Shown here: one piece after another, positions 55,805 to 64,000 of the stretch
Position numbering within the stretch: position 1 is the first letter of the stretch
How the letters are laid out: each line of letters begins with the position of its first letter
Assembly: GCA_027013095.1 (NCBI GenBank)
Contig: JALUYI010000023.1
Location: forward strand, 124,001 to 188,000
DNA: 64,000 nt
Origin: Paracoccaceae bacterium
GTDB taxonomy: Bacteria; Pseudomonadota; Alphaproteobacteria; Rhodobacterales; Rhodobacteraceae
Direction of reading: 5' to 3'
The notes under the pieces: model-generated
Told to the model about the DNA's origin: nothing
Database searches by the model: none
What the model saw: only the letters and a program-made list of their open reading frames with translations
Translations under genes and position numbers: made by a program

Positions 55805-56889
55805 AACGCCCTGATCGCCGCCGTCACCCTATCAACCTGCGCATCCGTCAGCTGGCTGGCCGAGGGCAGCCAGAGGCCCCGCGCGCCGACCTCTTCGGAA
55901 ATGGGGTAGCTGCCGGGCAGACTGTAAGCCTTCTGCCGGTTGATCGGCGGATACATGACGCGGGTGCCGATGCCGGCCGCTTTCAGATGCGCCTGCAGGG
56001 CCTCGCGGTCGTCAACCATCACGTCGATGAACCAGGGTGTGGTGTGGTCGAGATCCTGATCGAAGAACGAGACCTGCGAAACCCCTGCCAGCCCTTCCCG
56101 ATAGCGGCGGTAGATCTCGCGCTTGCGTTCGACCCGCCAGGGCAGTTTCTTCATCTGCTCCTGCCCGATCACGGCCTGAAGCTCGGTGAACTTGAAGTTA
56201 TAGCCGATCACGTCATGGATATCGTTCCCACCCTGCGCGCGGCCGAAATCCTTGAGGCGGCGCAGACGCGCGGCGACGTCGTCATCATCGGTGATCAGCG
56301 CACCACCCTGGCCTGTGGAAATGATCTTGGGCGCCGAAAAGGAAAACGAGCCCACCGCCCCCTTGCGCCCGATATGGGTGCCGTCGGGATAGCGTGAGCC
56401 CAGCGATTGCGCGCTGTCCTCGATCAATATCAGGCCGTGCTCAGTGCACAGATCCTGAAACGCCTCGATCCCGGCCTTGGGGTAGCGGCCATTGGCGCTG
56501 ACCAGCATGATCGCGCGGGTCTTTGGCGTAATTGCGGCGCGGGCGGCGTCGATATCCATGCACAGGGTTTCGCGCTCGACATCCACAAATACCGGCCGGG
56601 CGCCGAACAGGCGCACCGAATTGGGGGTCGCGATCATGGTGAAATTGGGCACGATCACCTCGTCGTCCGCCCGCACGCCGGTTGCCAGCGCCGCCAGTGT
56701 CAGGCTGATCGTGCCGTTGTTGGTGACGATACAATGGCGCGCGCCAGTATATTCGGCAATCGCGTCCTCGAACGCGGCCGTGCGGCGGAATTCGGTCAGA
56801 AAGCCGTCTTCCTCCATATATTCGGCCAGCGCGCGCTTTTCCTCGGGCCCGAACCAGGGGCGCATCTGCATGATGAATTCTTCAGACAT
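55795..56889 (-). CDS. DegT/DnrJ/EryC1-family sugar aminotransferase
   Basis: PLP enzyme of 364 residues that transfers an amino group to a keto-sugar nucleotide. Key features are VTNNGTISLTLAALATGVRA near 55, LILIEDSAQSLGSRY near 152 with Asp158, and the PLP lysine Lys188 in SFSFSAPKIISTGQGG. GYNFKFTELQAVIGQEQM near 225 is the substrate-region motif. With gmd in the same operon it may act as a GDP-perosamine synthase-like enzyme on GDP-4-keto-6-deoxymannose, but this is inference. The start MSEEFIMQM overlaps the methyltransferase gene by eight bases. Confidence 0.88.
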   Translation of the reverse strand: MSEEFIMQMRPWFGPEEKRALAEYMEEDGFLTEFRRTAAFEDAIAEYTGARHCIVTNNGTISLTLAALATGVRADDEVIVPNFTMIATPNSVRLFGARPVFVDVERETLCMDIDAARAAITPKTRAIMLVSANGRYPKAGIEAFQDLCTEHGLILIEDSAQSLGSRYPDGTHIGRKGAVGSFSFSAPKIISTGQGGALITDDDDVAARLRRLKDFGRAQGGNDIHDVIGYNFKFTELQAVIGQEQMKKLPWRVERKREIYRRYREGLAGVSQVSFFDQDLDHTTPWFIDVMVDDREALQAHLKAAGIGTRVMYPPINRQKAYSLPGSYPISEEVGARGLWLPSASQLTDAQVDRVTAAIRAFYG

Positions 56890-57436
56890 TCTTGGTGGCC
56901 TCGACATTCAGGCTGATGAGCAGGCCGTTTTCCTTGTCCATATGGGGAAAATAGGCCTGGCTGTGATCGTCGTAATCCTTGTGGATGGTTTCTTGCCAGT
57001 CATAGCGGCGCACATCCGTGAACCCGTTTTCGACAAGCAGGGTTTCAAGCTCGGCGAAATTGTAAACCGTCTTGTGATACAGGATTTTCGGCCCTTGCTC
57101 GGTTTCGATTTCCATCCGCCCGTAAAGTGGGCCCAGGATGCGACCAAGTTCGCCCGTCTGCGCATAGACCTTCAAGAGCGCGTCAAAATCGGGCACCGCA
57201 AGGCGCAGCGTGCCGCCGGGCCTCAACACGCGCCGCCATTCGGCCAGCACATGGGCGGCCTGCTGGCGGTCGAAATATTCGAAAGAATGGCTGGAATAGA
57301 TCAGTTCGGCCGAGGCGTCGTCGAACATCGACAGATCGTCGATCGAGGATTTGTAATCGATATGTGGCATGTCGCACAGATCGACATGCACCCAGCCGGG
57401 GATATGACGATGCCAGCAACCGAGGTGGAGTTTCAT
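56882..57436 (-). CDS. SAM-dependent methyltransferase, sugar operon
   Basis: Class I methyltransferase of 184 residues. The SAM-binding strand starts at once with MKLHLGCWHRHIPGWVHVDL, an abbreviated motif I, followed by AELIYSSHSFEYFDRQQA, AEWRRVLRPGGTLRLAVPDF and a C-terminal part with KTVYNFAELETLLVENGFT. Short family members like this often sit in surface-polysaccharide clusters and methylate sugars or lipids. It overlaps the DegT aminotransferase gene by eight bases, so the two are coupled. Target unknown. Confidence 0.85.
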   Translation of the reverse strand: MKLHLGCWHRHIPGWVHVDLCDMPHIDYKSSIDDLSMFDDASAELIYSSHSFEYFDRQQAAHVLAEWRRVLRPGGTLRLAVPDFDALLKVYAQTGELGRILGPLYGRMEIETEQGPKILYHKTVYNFAELETLLVENGFTDVRRYDWQETIHKDYDDHSQAYFPHMDKENGLLISLNVEATKNV

Positions 57437-57471
57437 ATTGATGTCGTCCCTTCGTCGCCCTGTATTCCATC

Positions 57472-57522
57472 GCCCGGGATGAAATCCCGGGCAGCGCCCG
57501 CCCCGCCCCCCAGGCGGGCGCT
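57472..57522. repeat. Tandem GC-rich hairpins (REP-like)
   Basis: GCCCGGGAT-GAA-ATCCCGGGC (57472-57492) is a perfect nine-pair hairpin, immediately followed by AGCGCCCGCC / GGCGGGCGCT (57493-57502 and 57513-57522), a perfect ten-pair hairpin with a ten-base loop. There is no T run. They sit in the 138-base gap between the cupin and methyltransferase genes of one operon, and may attenuate transcription or protect mRNA. Similar hairpins are, to my recollection, dispersed in Roseobacter genomes. Confidence 0.6.
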
Positions 57523-57574
57523 ACGCACCCCCCTCGGGGCAGGCGCTGCCCTCATGTGGGTCGTTTCCATCCCC

Positions 57575-57982
57575 TCACCCCTCGAATTTCGTCTTGTCGG
57601 TTTCGACATCCACAAAGGGGCCGTTCTTGCTCTCGATGATCTGGGTGCCGTCCTCAAGGATCTCGTATCCATGCCCGCCATAGGCAAAGACCGCCAGATC
57701 GCCCTCGTTCAGAATGTAATCCTGCAGGAATGTCCGGTCCTCGGCATAAAGCAGCACCCGCATGGACCCGCGGCGCACATAGACGCTCTCCATCGTGCGG
57801 CCGCCGGGGCGGTCGAAATCATTGTGGATGTGGCTGGCCAGCTTCTTGCCCTTGTCATACCACCAGGTGCCGACCTGCACGAACAGATCATTGGGGGTGA
57901 TGAAATCCAGCCCCTCTTTCCAGTCGTCATTACGATGGATGATCGAAATGATCTTTCCGTCATGTTCGATGATCTCTGTCAT
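57575..57982 (-). CDS. Cupin-domain protein, sugar operon
   Basis: A 135-residue small beta-barrel. Cupin-like features are GKKLASHIHNDFDRPGGRTM near 45, with the two His and a Glu (MESVYVRRGSMRVLLY) as possible metal ligands, and LNEGDLAVFAYGGHGYEIL near 92 with a further His. It is related in fold to sugar isomerases or epimerases such as FdtA/WxcM, but I cannot name the reaction. It overlaps the epimerase-like gene by four bases. The next gene downstream, the methyltransferase, is 138 bases away behind two hairpins. Confidence 0.75.
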   Translation of the reverse strand: MTEIIEHDGKIISIIHRNDDWKEGLDFITPNDLFVQVGTWWYDKGKKLASHIHNDFDRPGGRTMESVYVRRGSMRVLLYAEDRTFLQDYILNEGDLAVFAYGGHGYEILEDGTQIIESKNGPFVDVETDKTKFEG

Positions 57983-58512
57983 GCAAGCCTCGCGTCGCGC
58001 GCCGAAAGGATGGGGTCATCCGTCGGCCAGTCGATATTCAGGCGGGGGTCATTCCACGCCACGGTAAATTGCTGATCGGCGTCGATATAGTCGCCCTCAT
58101 AGGCCAGCTTGTAGTGATAGACCGCCTCGGGCGAGCTGACATAATAGGCGTTGCCCATGCCCGGCGGGATCAGGATCAGCCGCTGGTTCTGGCGGTTGAT
58201 CACGAAACGCTGGAATTTCAGATATGTGGACGAGCCTTCACGCATGTCGGCCACCACCTGATGCACCTCGCCATAGACGCAGGTGACCAGCTTCCACGAT
58301 TTGTGATCGCCATGCAGCCCGCGCAGCACGTTGTTGTAGGATAGCGAGAACTTGTCATGCTTGAAGCGCAGGCCTTCAGGCAGCAGCGCACCGATCTGAT
58401 CGTCGAGATACGATGTCCAGATCGTGCCGCGGCTTTCTTCAAACACGTCGGGGGTGATGATCTTGACGCCGTCCAGAACGGGGCTGTCCTCGATCACGAA
58501 ATCGAAGCTCAT
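57979..58512 (-). CDS. dTDP-4-dehydrorhamnose 3,5-epimerase-like protein
   Basis: A 177-residue RmlC-type cupin. The pattern [20 protein letters not shown] near 16, the catalytic His region [20 protein letters not shown] near 60, and [20 protein letters not shown] near 112 fit the RfbC family. Since the neighbouring dehydratase is Gmd and not RmlB, the substrate is more likely a GDP-linked 4-keto-6-deoxy sugar than dTDP-linked (inference). It overlaps gmd and the cupin gene by four bases each, so the three are translated together. Confidence 0.85.
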   Translation of the reverse strand: MSFDFVIEDSPVLDGVKIITPDVFEESRGTIWTSYLDDQIGALLPEGLRFKHDKFSLSYNNVLRGLHGDHKSWKLVTCVYGEVHQVVADMREGSSTYLKFQRFVINRQNQRLILIPPGMGNAYYVSSPEAVYHYKLAYEGDYIDADQQFTVAWNDPRLNIDWPTDDPILSARDARLA

Positions 58513-59546
58513 TCCTGCCCCCCGAAGCCGTCATTCTCCAGATCGTATTTCACCATGCAGGCGACGAGTTCACGAAAGCTGACCTCGCGTTTCCAGCCAA
58601 GCTCGGCCTCAGCCTTTGACGGGTCGCCCAGCAGAAGCTCGACCTCGGCCGGGCGGAAATATTTCGGGTCGATCTCGACCCTGAGCTTGCCGGTCGCGGC
58701 ATCATAGCCCTTTTCATCGACGCCTTCGCCGCGCCATTCAATCGCGACGCCGATCTCGGCAAATGCCGCCTCGACAAATTCGCGCACCGTATGCGTTTCG
58801 CCGGTGGCAATCACATAGTCACGCGGCGCGTCCTGTTGCAGCATCAGCCACATCGCCTGCACATAGTCGCGGGCATGGCCCCAGTCGCGTTTGGCGTCGA
58901 TATTGCCAAGGCGCAGCACCTCTTGCCGGCCCTGATGGATGCGGGCCACCGCCTGGGTGATCTTTTTCGTGACAAAGGTTTCGCCGCGCCGGGGGCTTTC
59001 GTGATTGAACAGGATGCCGTTGCAGGCATACATCCCGTATGCCTCGCGATAGTTGACCGTCACCCAATAGGCATAGAGCTTGGCGGCGCCATAGGGTGAT
59101 TTGGGGTAGAACGGGGTGGTTTCGCTCTGGGGCTCGGTCCCCGGAATGCCGCCGAACAGCTCGGATGTCGAGGCCTGGTAAAAGCGGCATTGCACTTTGC
59201 TGTCGCGGATCGCGTCCAGCAGGCGCACGGTGCCGATGCCGGTGACCTCGGCCGTGTATTCGGGCACCTCGAAGCTGACACCAACATGGCTTTGCGCGCC
59301 GAGATTGTAGATCTCGGTCGGGTTGATCTCGGAGATCAGCCGATGCAGGTTCGAGCTGTCGGCAAGGTCGCCATGATAGGTATGCAGGCGCGGATGCTCC
59401 AGCAGATGGTCGATACGCGGCGTGGTAAACACGCTGGCCCGGCGCTGGATCGCGTGAACCTGATAGCCCTTGTCGAGCAGTAGCTCGGCCAGATAGCTGC
59501 CATCCTGCCCCGTGATACCGGTGAGAAATGCGGTTTTTTCTGTCAT
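58509..59546 (-). CDS. gmd: GDP-mannose 4,6-dehydratase
   Basis: Converts GDP-mannose to GDP-4-keto-6-deoxymannose, the precursor of fucose, rhamnose, perosamine and colitose. The 345-residue SDR protein has the NADP motif [21 protein letters not shown] (in two parts) at residues 6-25, STSELFGG near 127 with the catalytic Ser/Thr and Glu, and [20 protein letters not shown] near 152 with Tyr and Lys. Near 183 is [18 protein letters not shown], the Gmd hallmark. It is first in the sugar operon. Confidence 0.95.
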   Translation of the reverse strand: MTEKTAFLTGITGQDGSYLAELLLDKGYQVHAIQRRASVFTTPRIDHLLEHPRLHTYHGDLADSSNLHRLISEINPTEIYNLGAQSHVGVSFEVPEYTAEVTGIGTVRLLDAIRDSKVQCRFYQASTSELFGGIPGTEPQSETTPFYPKSPYGAAKLYAYWVTVNYREAYGMYACNGILFNHESPRRGETFVTKKITQAVARIHQGRQEVLRLGNIDAKRDWGHARDYVQAMWLMLQQDAPRDYVIATGETHTVREFVEAAFAEIGVAIEWRGEGVDEKGYDAATGKLRVEIDPKYFRPAEVELLLGDPSKAEAELGWKREVSFRELVACMVKYDLENDGFGGQE

Positions 59547-59660
59547 GTCGTCGCTTTAAATTACTGTCGCGACACCAAAACCACATTTCGCTCGGACATG
59601 CCACCCGTTTCCCGCAACCCATAACACCATGTTGTCATGAACAGCAGCGCGCGACCCGTT

Positions 59661-61046
59661 TCAGGCGTGGATTGCCCCATCGCCACAGGCCAAAGCGGCC
59701 TCTCGCATGGCTTCGGAGAACGTCGGATGGGCGTGACAGGTGCGGGCGATATCCTCGGCGCTGGCGCCAAACTCCATCGCGACACAGATTTCGTGAATCA
59801 GCTCACCCGCAAACGGCCCCATCAGATGGCACCCCAGAACGCGATCGGTTTCTGCGTCGGCCAGAATTTTCACAAACCCCTCACCGGCAAAAACGGCCTT
59901 GGCACGCGCGTTGCCCATGAAGTTGAACTTGCCGACCTTGTAGGCGCGACCGTCATCCTTCAGTTGCTGCTCGGTCTTACCGACGCTGGCCACCTCGGGG
60001 GTGGTATAGATTACCCCGGGGATAACGTCGTAATTGACGTGACCTTTCTGCCCGGCGATGGTCTCGGCAACCGCAATCCCCTCATCCTCGGCCTTATGGG
60101 CCAGCATCGGGCCCGAGATCGTGTCGCCGATCGCCCAGATGCCGTCCACGTTGGTGCGCCAGCCCTCGGTCTGGATCTGGCCTCGAGGGGACATCAGGAC
60201 GCCGAGCTCCTCCAGCCCCAGCCCGGTCGTGTAGGGGCGTCGGCCAGTTGCAACCAGGACCGTATCCGCCTCGACCATACCGGCGCTGTCATCTTTTCGC
60301 AGCTTGTAGGATATCTTGGCCTTGGTTTTCAGGCGCTCAACCGATTGAACCGCCGCTCCGAGGATGAATTTCAGGCCCTGCTTTTTCAGGCTCCGTTGCA
60401 GGGTCTTGCAGATTTCCGCATCCAGACCGGGGGTGATCTGATCCAGAAATTCGATGACCGTAACCTCAGCGCCAAGGCGGGCGTAGACCGAACCCAGCTC
60501 CAGCCCGATCACCCCGGCCCCGATGACGACGAGGCGCTTGGGAACCTTGGGCAGGCTGAGCGCGCCGGTTGATGTAATTACCATCTCTTCATCCACCTCG
60601 ACGCCGGGCAAGCTGCTGCTTTCCGAGCCGGTAGCAATAACAATATCCTTGGCATGGTGGACTTCGTCGCCCACCGTGACCTCGCCCTTGGCGGTGATCT
60701 TGCCCCAGCCCTTCAGCCACTCGATCTTGTTCTTTTTGAACAGAAACTCGATCCCCTTGGTATTCTGGTCAACGACGCTTTGCTTATAGGCCACCATCGC
60801 CGGGAAATCGACCGACGGGGATTTTCCCATCAGGCCCATCTTGGTGAAATTGTGGGTCGCTTCGTGATATTGATGGCTGGCGTGAAGCAACGCTTTTGAG
60901 GGGATGCAGCCGACATTCAGACAGGTCCCACCCAAGGTTTCGCGCCCTTCGACGACAGCTGTTTTCAGTCCCAGTTGCGCGCAACGGATGGCACAAACAT
61001 AGCCGCCCGGCCCGGCACCAATGATGATTACGTCATAGTCAGCCAT
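59661..61046 (-). CDS. lpdA: Dihydrolipoyl dehydrogenase (E3)
   Basis: Reoxidises the lipoyl groups of 2-oxo-acid dehydrogenase complexes using FAD and NAD. The 461-residue protein begins [20 protein letters not shown], has the redox disulfide Cys42-Cys47 in [16 protein letters not shown], and the NAD motif [20 protein letters not shown] near 177. The second FAD motif is [21 protein letters not shown] near 305, and the C-terminal HAHPTFSEA has the catalytic His-Glu. It is the last gene of the odhA-odhB operon, after the small VOC and MAPEG genes. Confidence 0.97.
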   Translation of the reverse strand: MADYDVIIIGAGPGGYVCAIRCAQLGLKTAVVEGRETLGGTCLNVGCIPSKALLHASHQYHEATHNFTKMGLMGKSPSVDFPAMVAYKQSVVDQNTKGIEFLFKKNKIEWLKGWGKITAKGEVTVGDEVHHAKDIVIATGSESSSLPGVEVDEEMVITSTGALSLPKVPKRLVVIGAGVIGLELGSVYARLGAEVTVIEFLDQITPGLDAEICKTLQRSLKKQGLKFILGAAVQSVERLKTKAKISYKLRKDDSAGMVEADTVLVATGRRPYTTGLGLEELGVLMSPRGQIQTEGWRTNVDGIWAIGDTISGPMLAHKAEDEGIAVAETIAGQKGHVNYDVIPGVIYTTPEVASVGKTEQQLKDDGRAYKVGKFNFMGNARAKAVFAGEGFVKILADAETDRVLGCHLMGPFAGELIHEICVAMEFGASAEDIARTCHAHPTFSEAMREAALACGDGAIHA

Positions 61047-61152
61047 GTCGTTTCCTTTGCTGTTGTGCTTGTGCGTTACAGGTCACAAGCCGATTGAACA
61101 AATGGTTCTTGGGGATACAACAGACCCCCAGAGAGGTATGATTGGATAGGGA

Positions 61153-61542
61153 TTACAAAAGCGCGACACCGTATAAATAGATGGCAGACACCAATCCGAT
61201 TCCCCATGAAATTGTCCGCAACCAAGGTACCCCAAGGGCGTAGAAGCCGACGTACACAATCCTCGCGAACAGGAATATTTGTGCAGCAAGCAAGGCCGCC
61301 GCAGTGGTTTGCCCGTGAACAGGCGTCACCAGAACGGCAGGGGCGAAATAGGCCAAGGCCGTGACATTATTTGTACTCGCGCGAGCGAGGCGGCCAGCAA
61401 GACCGTTTAATTCTCGCGTCTGATCACGCGGGCCTACCAAATAGGACAAATCATACTGCGGGAGCGTTGCCAGAACTTGCAATACTATCGTTAGTATTAT
61501 CACCAGCCCATAAACCGCGAGGACTTCGAGTTCGGATGACAT
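61153..61542 (-). CDS. MAPEG family membrane protein
   Basis: A 129-residue protein with four membrane helices of the MAPEG family (eicosanoid and glutathione metabolism in eukaryotes). The hallmark ELNGLAGRLARASTNNVTALA near 43 includes the conserved Arg-Asn pair, followed by FLFARIVYVGFYALGVPWLR near 88. Bacterial function unknown. It sits between the VOC gene (36 bases) and lpdA (106 bases) within the 2-oxoglutarate dehydrogenase operon. I see no clear terminator in the gap before lpdA. Confidence 0.9.
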   Translation of the reverse strand: MSSELEVLAVYGLVIILTIVLQVLATLPQYDLSYLVGPRDQTRELNGLAGRLARASTNNVTALAYFAPAVLVTPVHGQTTAAALLAAQIFLFARIVYVGFYALGVPWLRTISWGIGLVSAIYLYGVALL

Positions 61543-61578
61543 GTGTCTGTTCCTTTTGTTTCAGATTTGATCGCAGGG

Positions 61579-61985
61579 TCATGCTGCTCCAAACGACCAG
61601 CTATGGCCAAACGGGTCAATCAGGCGGCCATTGAAGGCCCCCCACGGCATCTGATCCGGGCCCATCGTTACTGTCGCATCTGCCTGCGCGGCCTTGGCCA
61701 TCGTTTCGACAACGTCGTCGCGGCTCGGTAGGTTGACATGCGTGGTCACACTTGTCCCGCCAAGAGTTGGCGGTGCGACAACCGTCTTGTCATATTCTGG
61801 AAATTCATCTGACAGCATAATCTCGGCCCCAAAAACCGCCAGCGTCGCATGCAGCAATCGCGCGCGATCATCGGCCATCTTGCGCATCGTGACGATTGCC
61901 CCGAATACCTTTTCATACCACGCGACAGCATCAGCACCGCCGCGCACGGTCAGATAAATCTGGATCGGGCAGGTTGGCGACATTG

Positions 61986-61989
<4 letters not shown>
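61579..61989 (-). CDS. VOC/PhnB-like glyoxalase superfamily protein
   Basis: A 136-residue protein with the PhnB-type vicinal-oxygen-chelate fold. Features are [21 protein letters not shown] at the start (in parts), [20 protein letters not shown] near 43, and [19 protein letters not shown] at the C-terminus, all common in PhnB-like proteins. The reaction is not known. Its first ATG overlaps the odhB stop codon; a second ATG two codons on is also possible. It is part of the odh operon. Confidence 0.88.
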
Positions 61990-63587
<1,598 letters not shown>

Positions 63588-63591
63588 GGGA

Positions 63592-64000
63592 TTACTCTCC
63601 GTCAATTCCAAGCGCATCGTTCACGAGCGCGGTTTGTTGCTGTTTGTGTTGCGAGGCCAACCCTGTCGCCGGTGAGGCCGCGGCGGCGCGCCCGGCATAA
63701 TCCGGGCGTTTGGATTTTGCGCCGATCCGCCCGAGGATCCATTCGATATTGGGTTCGACAAAAGTCCAACCGCCCTGATTCTTGGGCTCTTCCTGACACC
63801 AGACCACCTCAGCCTGTTTGAACCGCCCCAGCTCCTTGGACATCGACATGGCCGGGAAGGGATAGAATTGTTCAAGGCGCAGAATATAGACGTCATCCAG
63901 CCCGGCCGCGTCCCGAGCGGCCAAGAGGTCGTAATAGACCTTGCCCGAACATATCACGACCCGGCGGATATCCGCGTCCGGGCGGAGGGTGACGTCCGAC
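63592..64000 (-). CDS. odhA: 2-oxoglutarate dehydrogenase E1, C-terminal part (cut by window end)
   Basis: Only the last 135 residues are visible. They read [20 protein letters not shown], then [19 protein letters not shown] and [19 protein letters not shown], the standard end of the thiamine-diphosphate dependent OdhA/SucA. E1 decarboxylates 2-oxoglutarate and passes the succinyl group to OdhB. It is the upstream gene of the operon, four bases from odhB. The N-terminal part and promoter lie beyond the window. Confidence 0.95.
   Translation of the reverse strand, partial: SDVTLRPDADIRRVVICSGKVYYDLLAARDAAGLDDVYILRLEQFYPFPAMSMSKELGRFKQAEVVWCQEEPKNQGGWTFVEPNIEWILGRIGAKSKRPDYAGRAAAASPATGLASQHKQQQTALVNDALGIDGE

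Overview
The window is chromosomal DNA of an alphaproteobacterium, most probably a marine Rhodobacteraceae (Roseobacter-type) species. The support is a high GC content, a Rhodobacter-type porin, a CcrM-type GANTC methyltransferase, a 2-oxoglutarate dehydrogenase operon of the alphaproteobacterial kind, and several families typical of the group (DUF3576, DUF2794, Hint-domain protein, dapC-ftsK-lolA order). Almost all of it is dense core genome. I see no tRNA or rRNA gene, no insertion sequence, no prophage and no CRISPR array.

Layout. 1-3.5 kb: minus-strand DUF3576 lipoprotein, leuS and lptE (cut by the window edge). 3.7-10.8 kb: porin, YggS, an L,D-transpeptidase with GTP cyclohydrolase II, a CenR-like response regulator, exonuclease III, a thioredoxin/TPR protein, a LON-substrate-domain protein and Trm112. 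10.8-19.6 kb: a UbiH-type hydroxylase, then amidase, DapC-like aminotransferase, FtsK and LolA, a lytic transglycosylase-like lipoprotein and HspQ. 19.6-25.6 kb: rhodanese and gamma-glutamyltransferase-like genes, a 668-base gene-free stretch with two paralogous minus-strand small RNA candidates, DUF2794, an NlpC/P60 hydrolase and an M17 aminopeptidase. 25.6-34.1 kb: carbonic anhydrase, a PhyH-like oxygenase, asd, a Hint protein, a kinase-like protein, an unusual membrane winged-helix protein, secreted small proteins, rnhB and ccrM. 34.2-45.5 kb: an AlkB-like hydroxylase, mutY, a DciA-like protein, a DsbA-like protein, a CoA transferase, transporters, glpK, a zinc alcohol dehydrogenase and a malonyl-CoA synthetase-like gene. 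45.5-50.8 kb: a tight minus-strand operon pyrB, membrane protein, pseudo-dihydroorotase, plsY, DUF805, divergent from a uracil-DNA glycosylase and moaB. 50.9-55.8 kb: an RND efflux pair. 55.8-59.5 kb: a nucleotide-sugar operon (gmd, epimerase-like, cupin, methyltransferase, DegT aminotransferase). 59.7-64 kb: the odhA-odhB-VOC-MAPEG-lpdA operon, with odhA cut by the window edge.

The least explained signals are outside the proteins. First, an imperfect element of about 100 bases occurs three times (12200, 21654 and 24951), each time in the same orientation just upstream of a different amide or peptide-bond hydrolase gene (amidase, gamma-glutamyltransferase-like, M17 aminopeptidase). Its core is CTTGAAAG, 14 bases, then TGYGCAWTATCGG. 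Second, two copies of an 84-base sequence at 21.9 and 22.1 kb each end, on the minus strand, in their own intrinsic terminator. Their base changes preserve a 14-pair stem only if the RNA is read from the minus strand. Third, three GANTC sites lie within 39 bases directly upstream of ccrM.

Functionally the window covers housekeeping (translation, pyrimidine, TCA cycle, lysine/threonine precursor and DNA-repair genes), envelope upkeep (LptE, LolA, FtsK, L,D-transpeptidase, NlpC/P60, PlsY) and a modest accessory layer (AlkB-like hydroxylase, efflux pair, deoxysugar genes, Hint protein). Starts were moved from the longest open frame to an internal start where a Shine-Dalgarno sequence, family length or a signal peptide argued for it; this is noted gene by gene.
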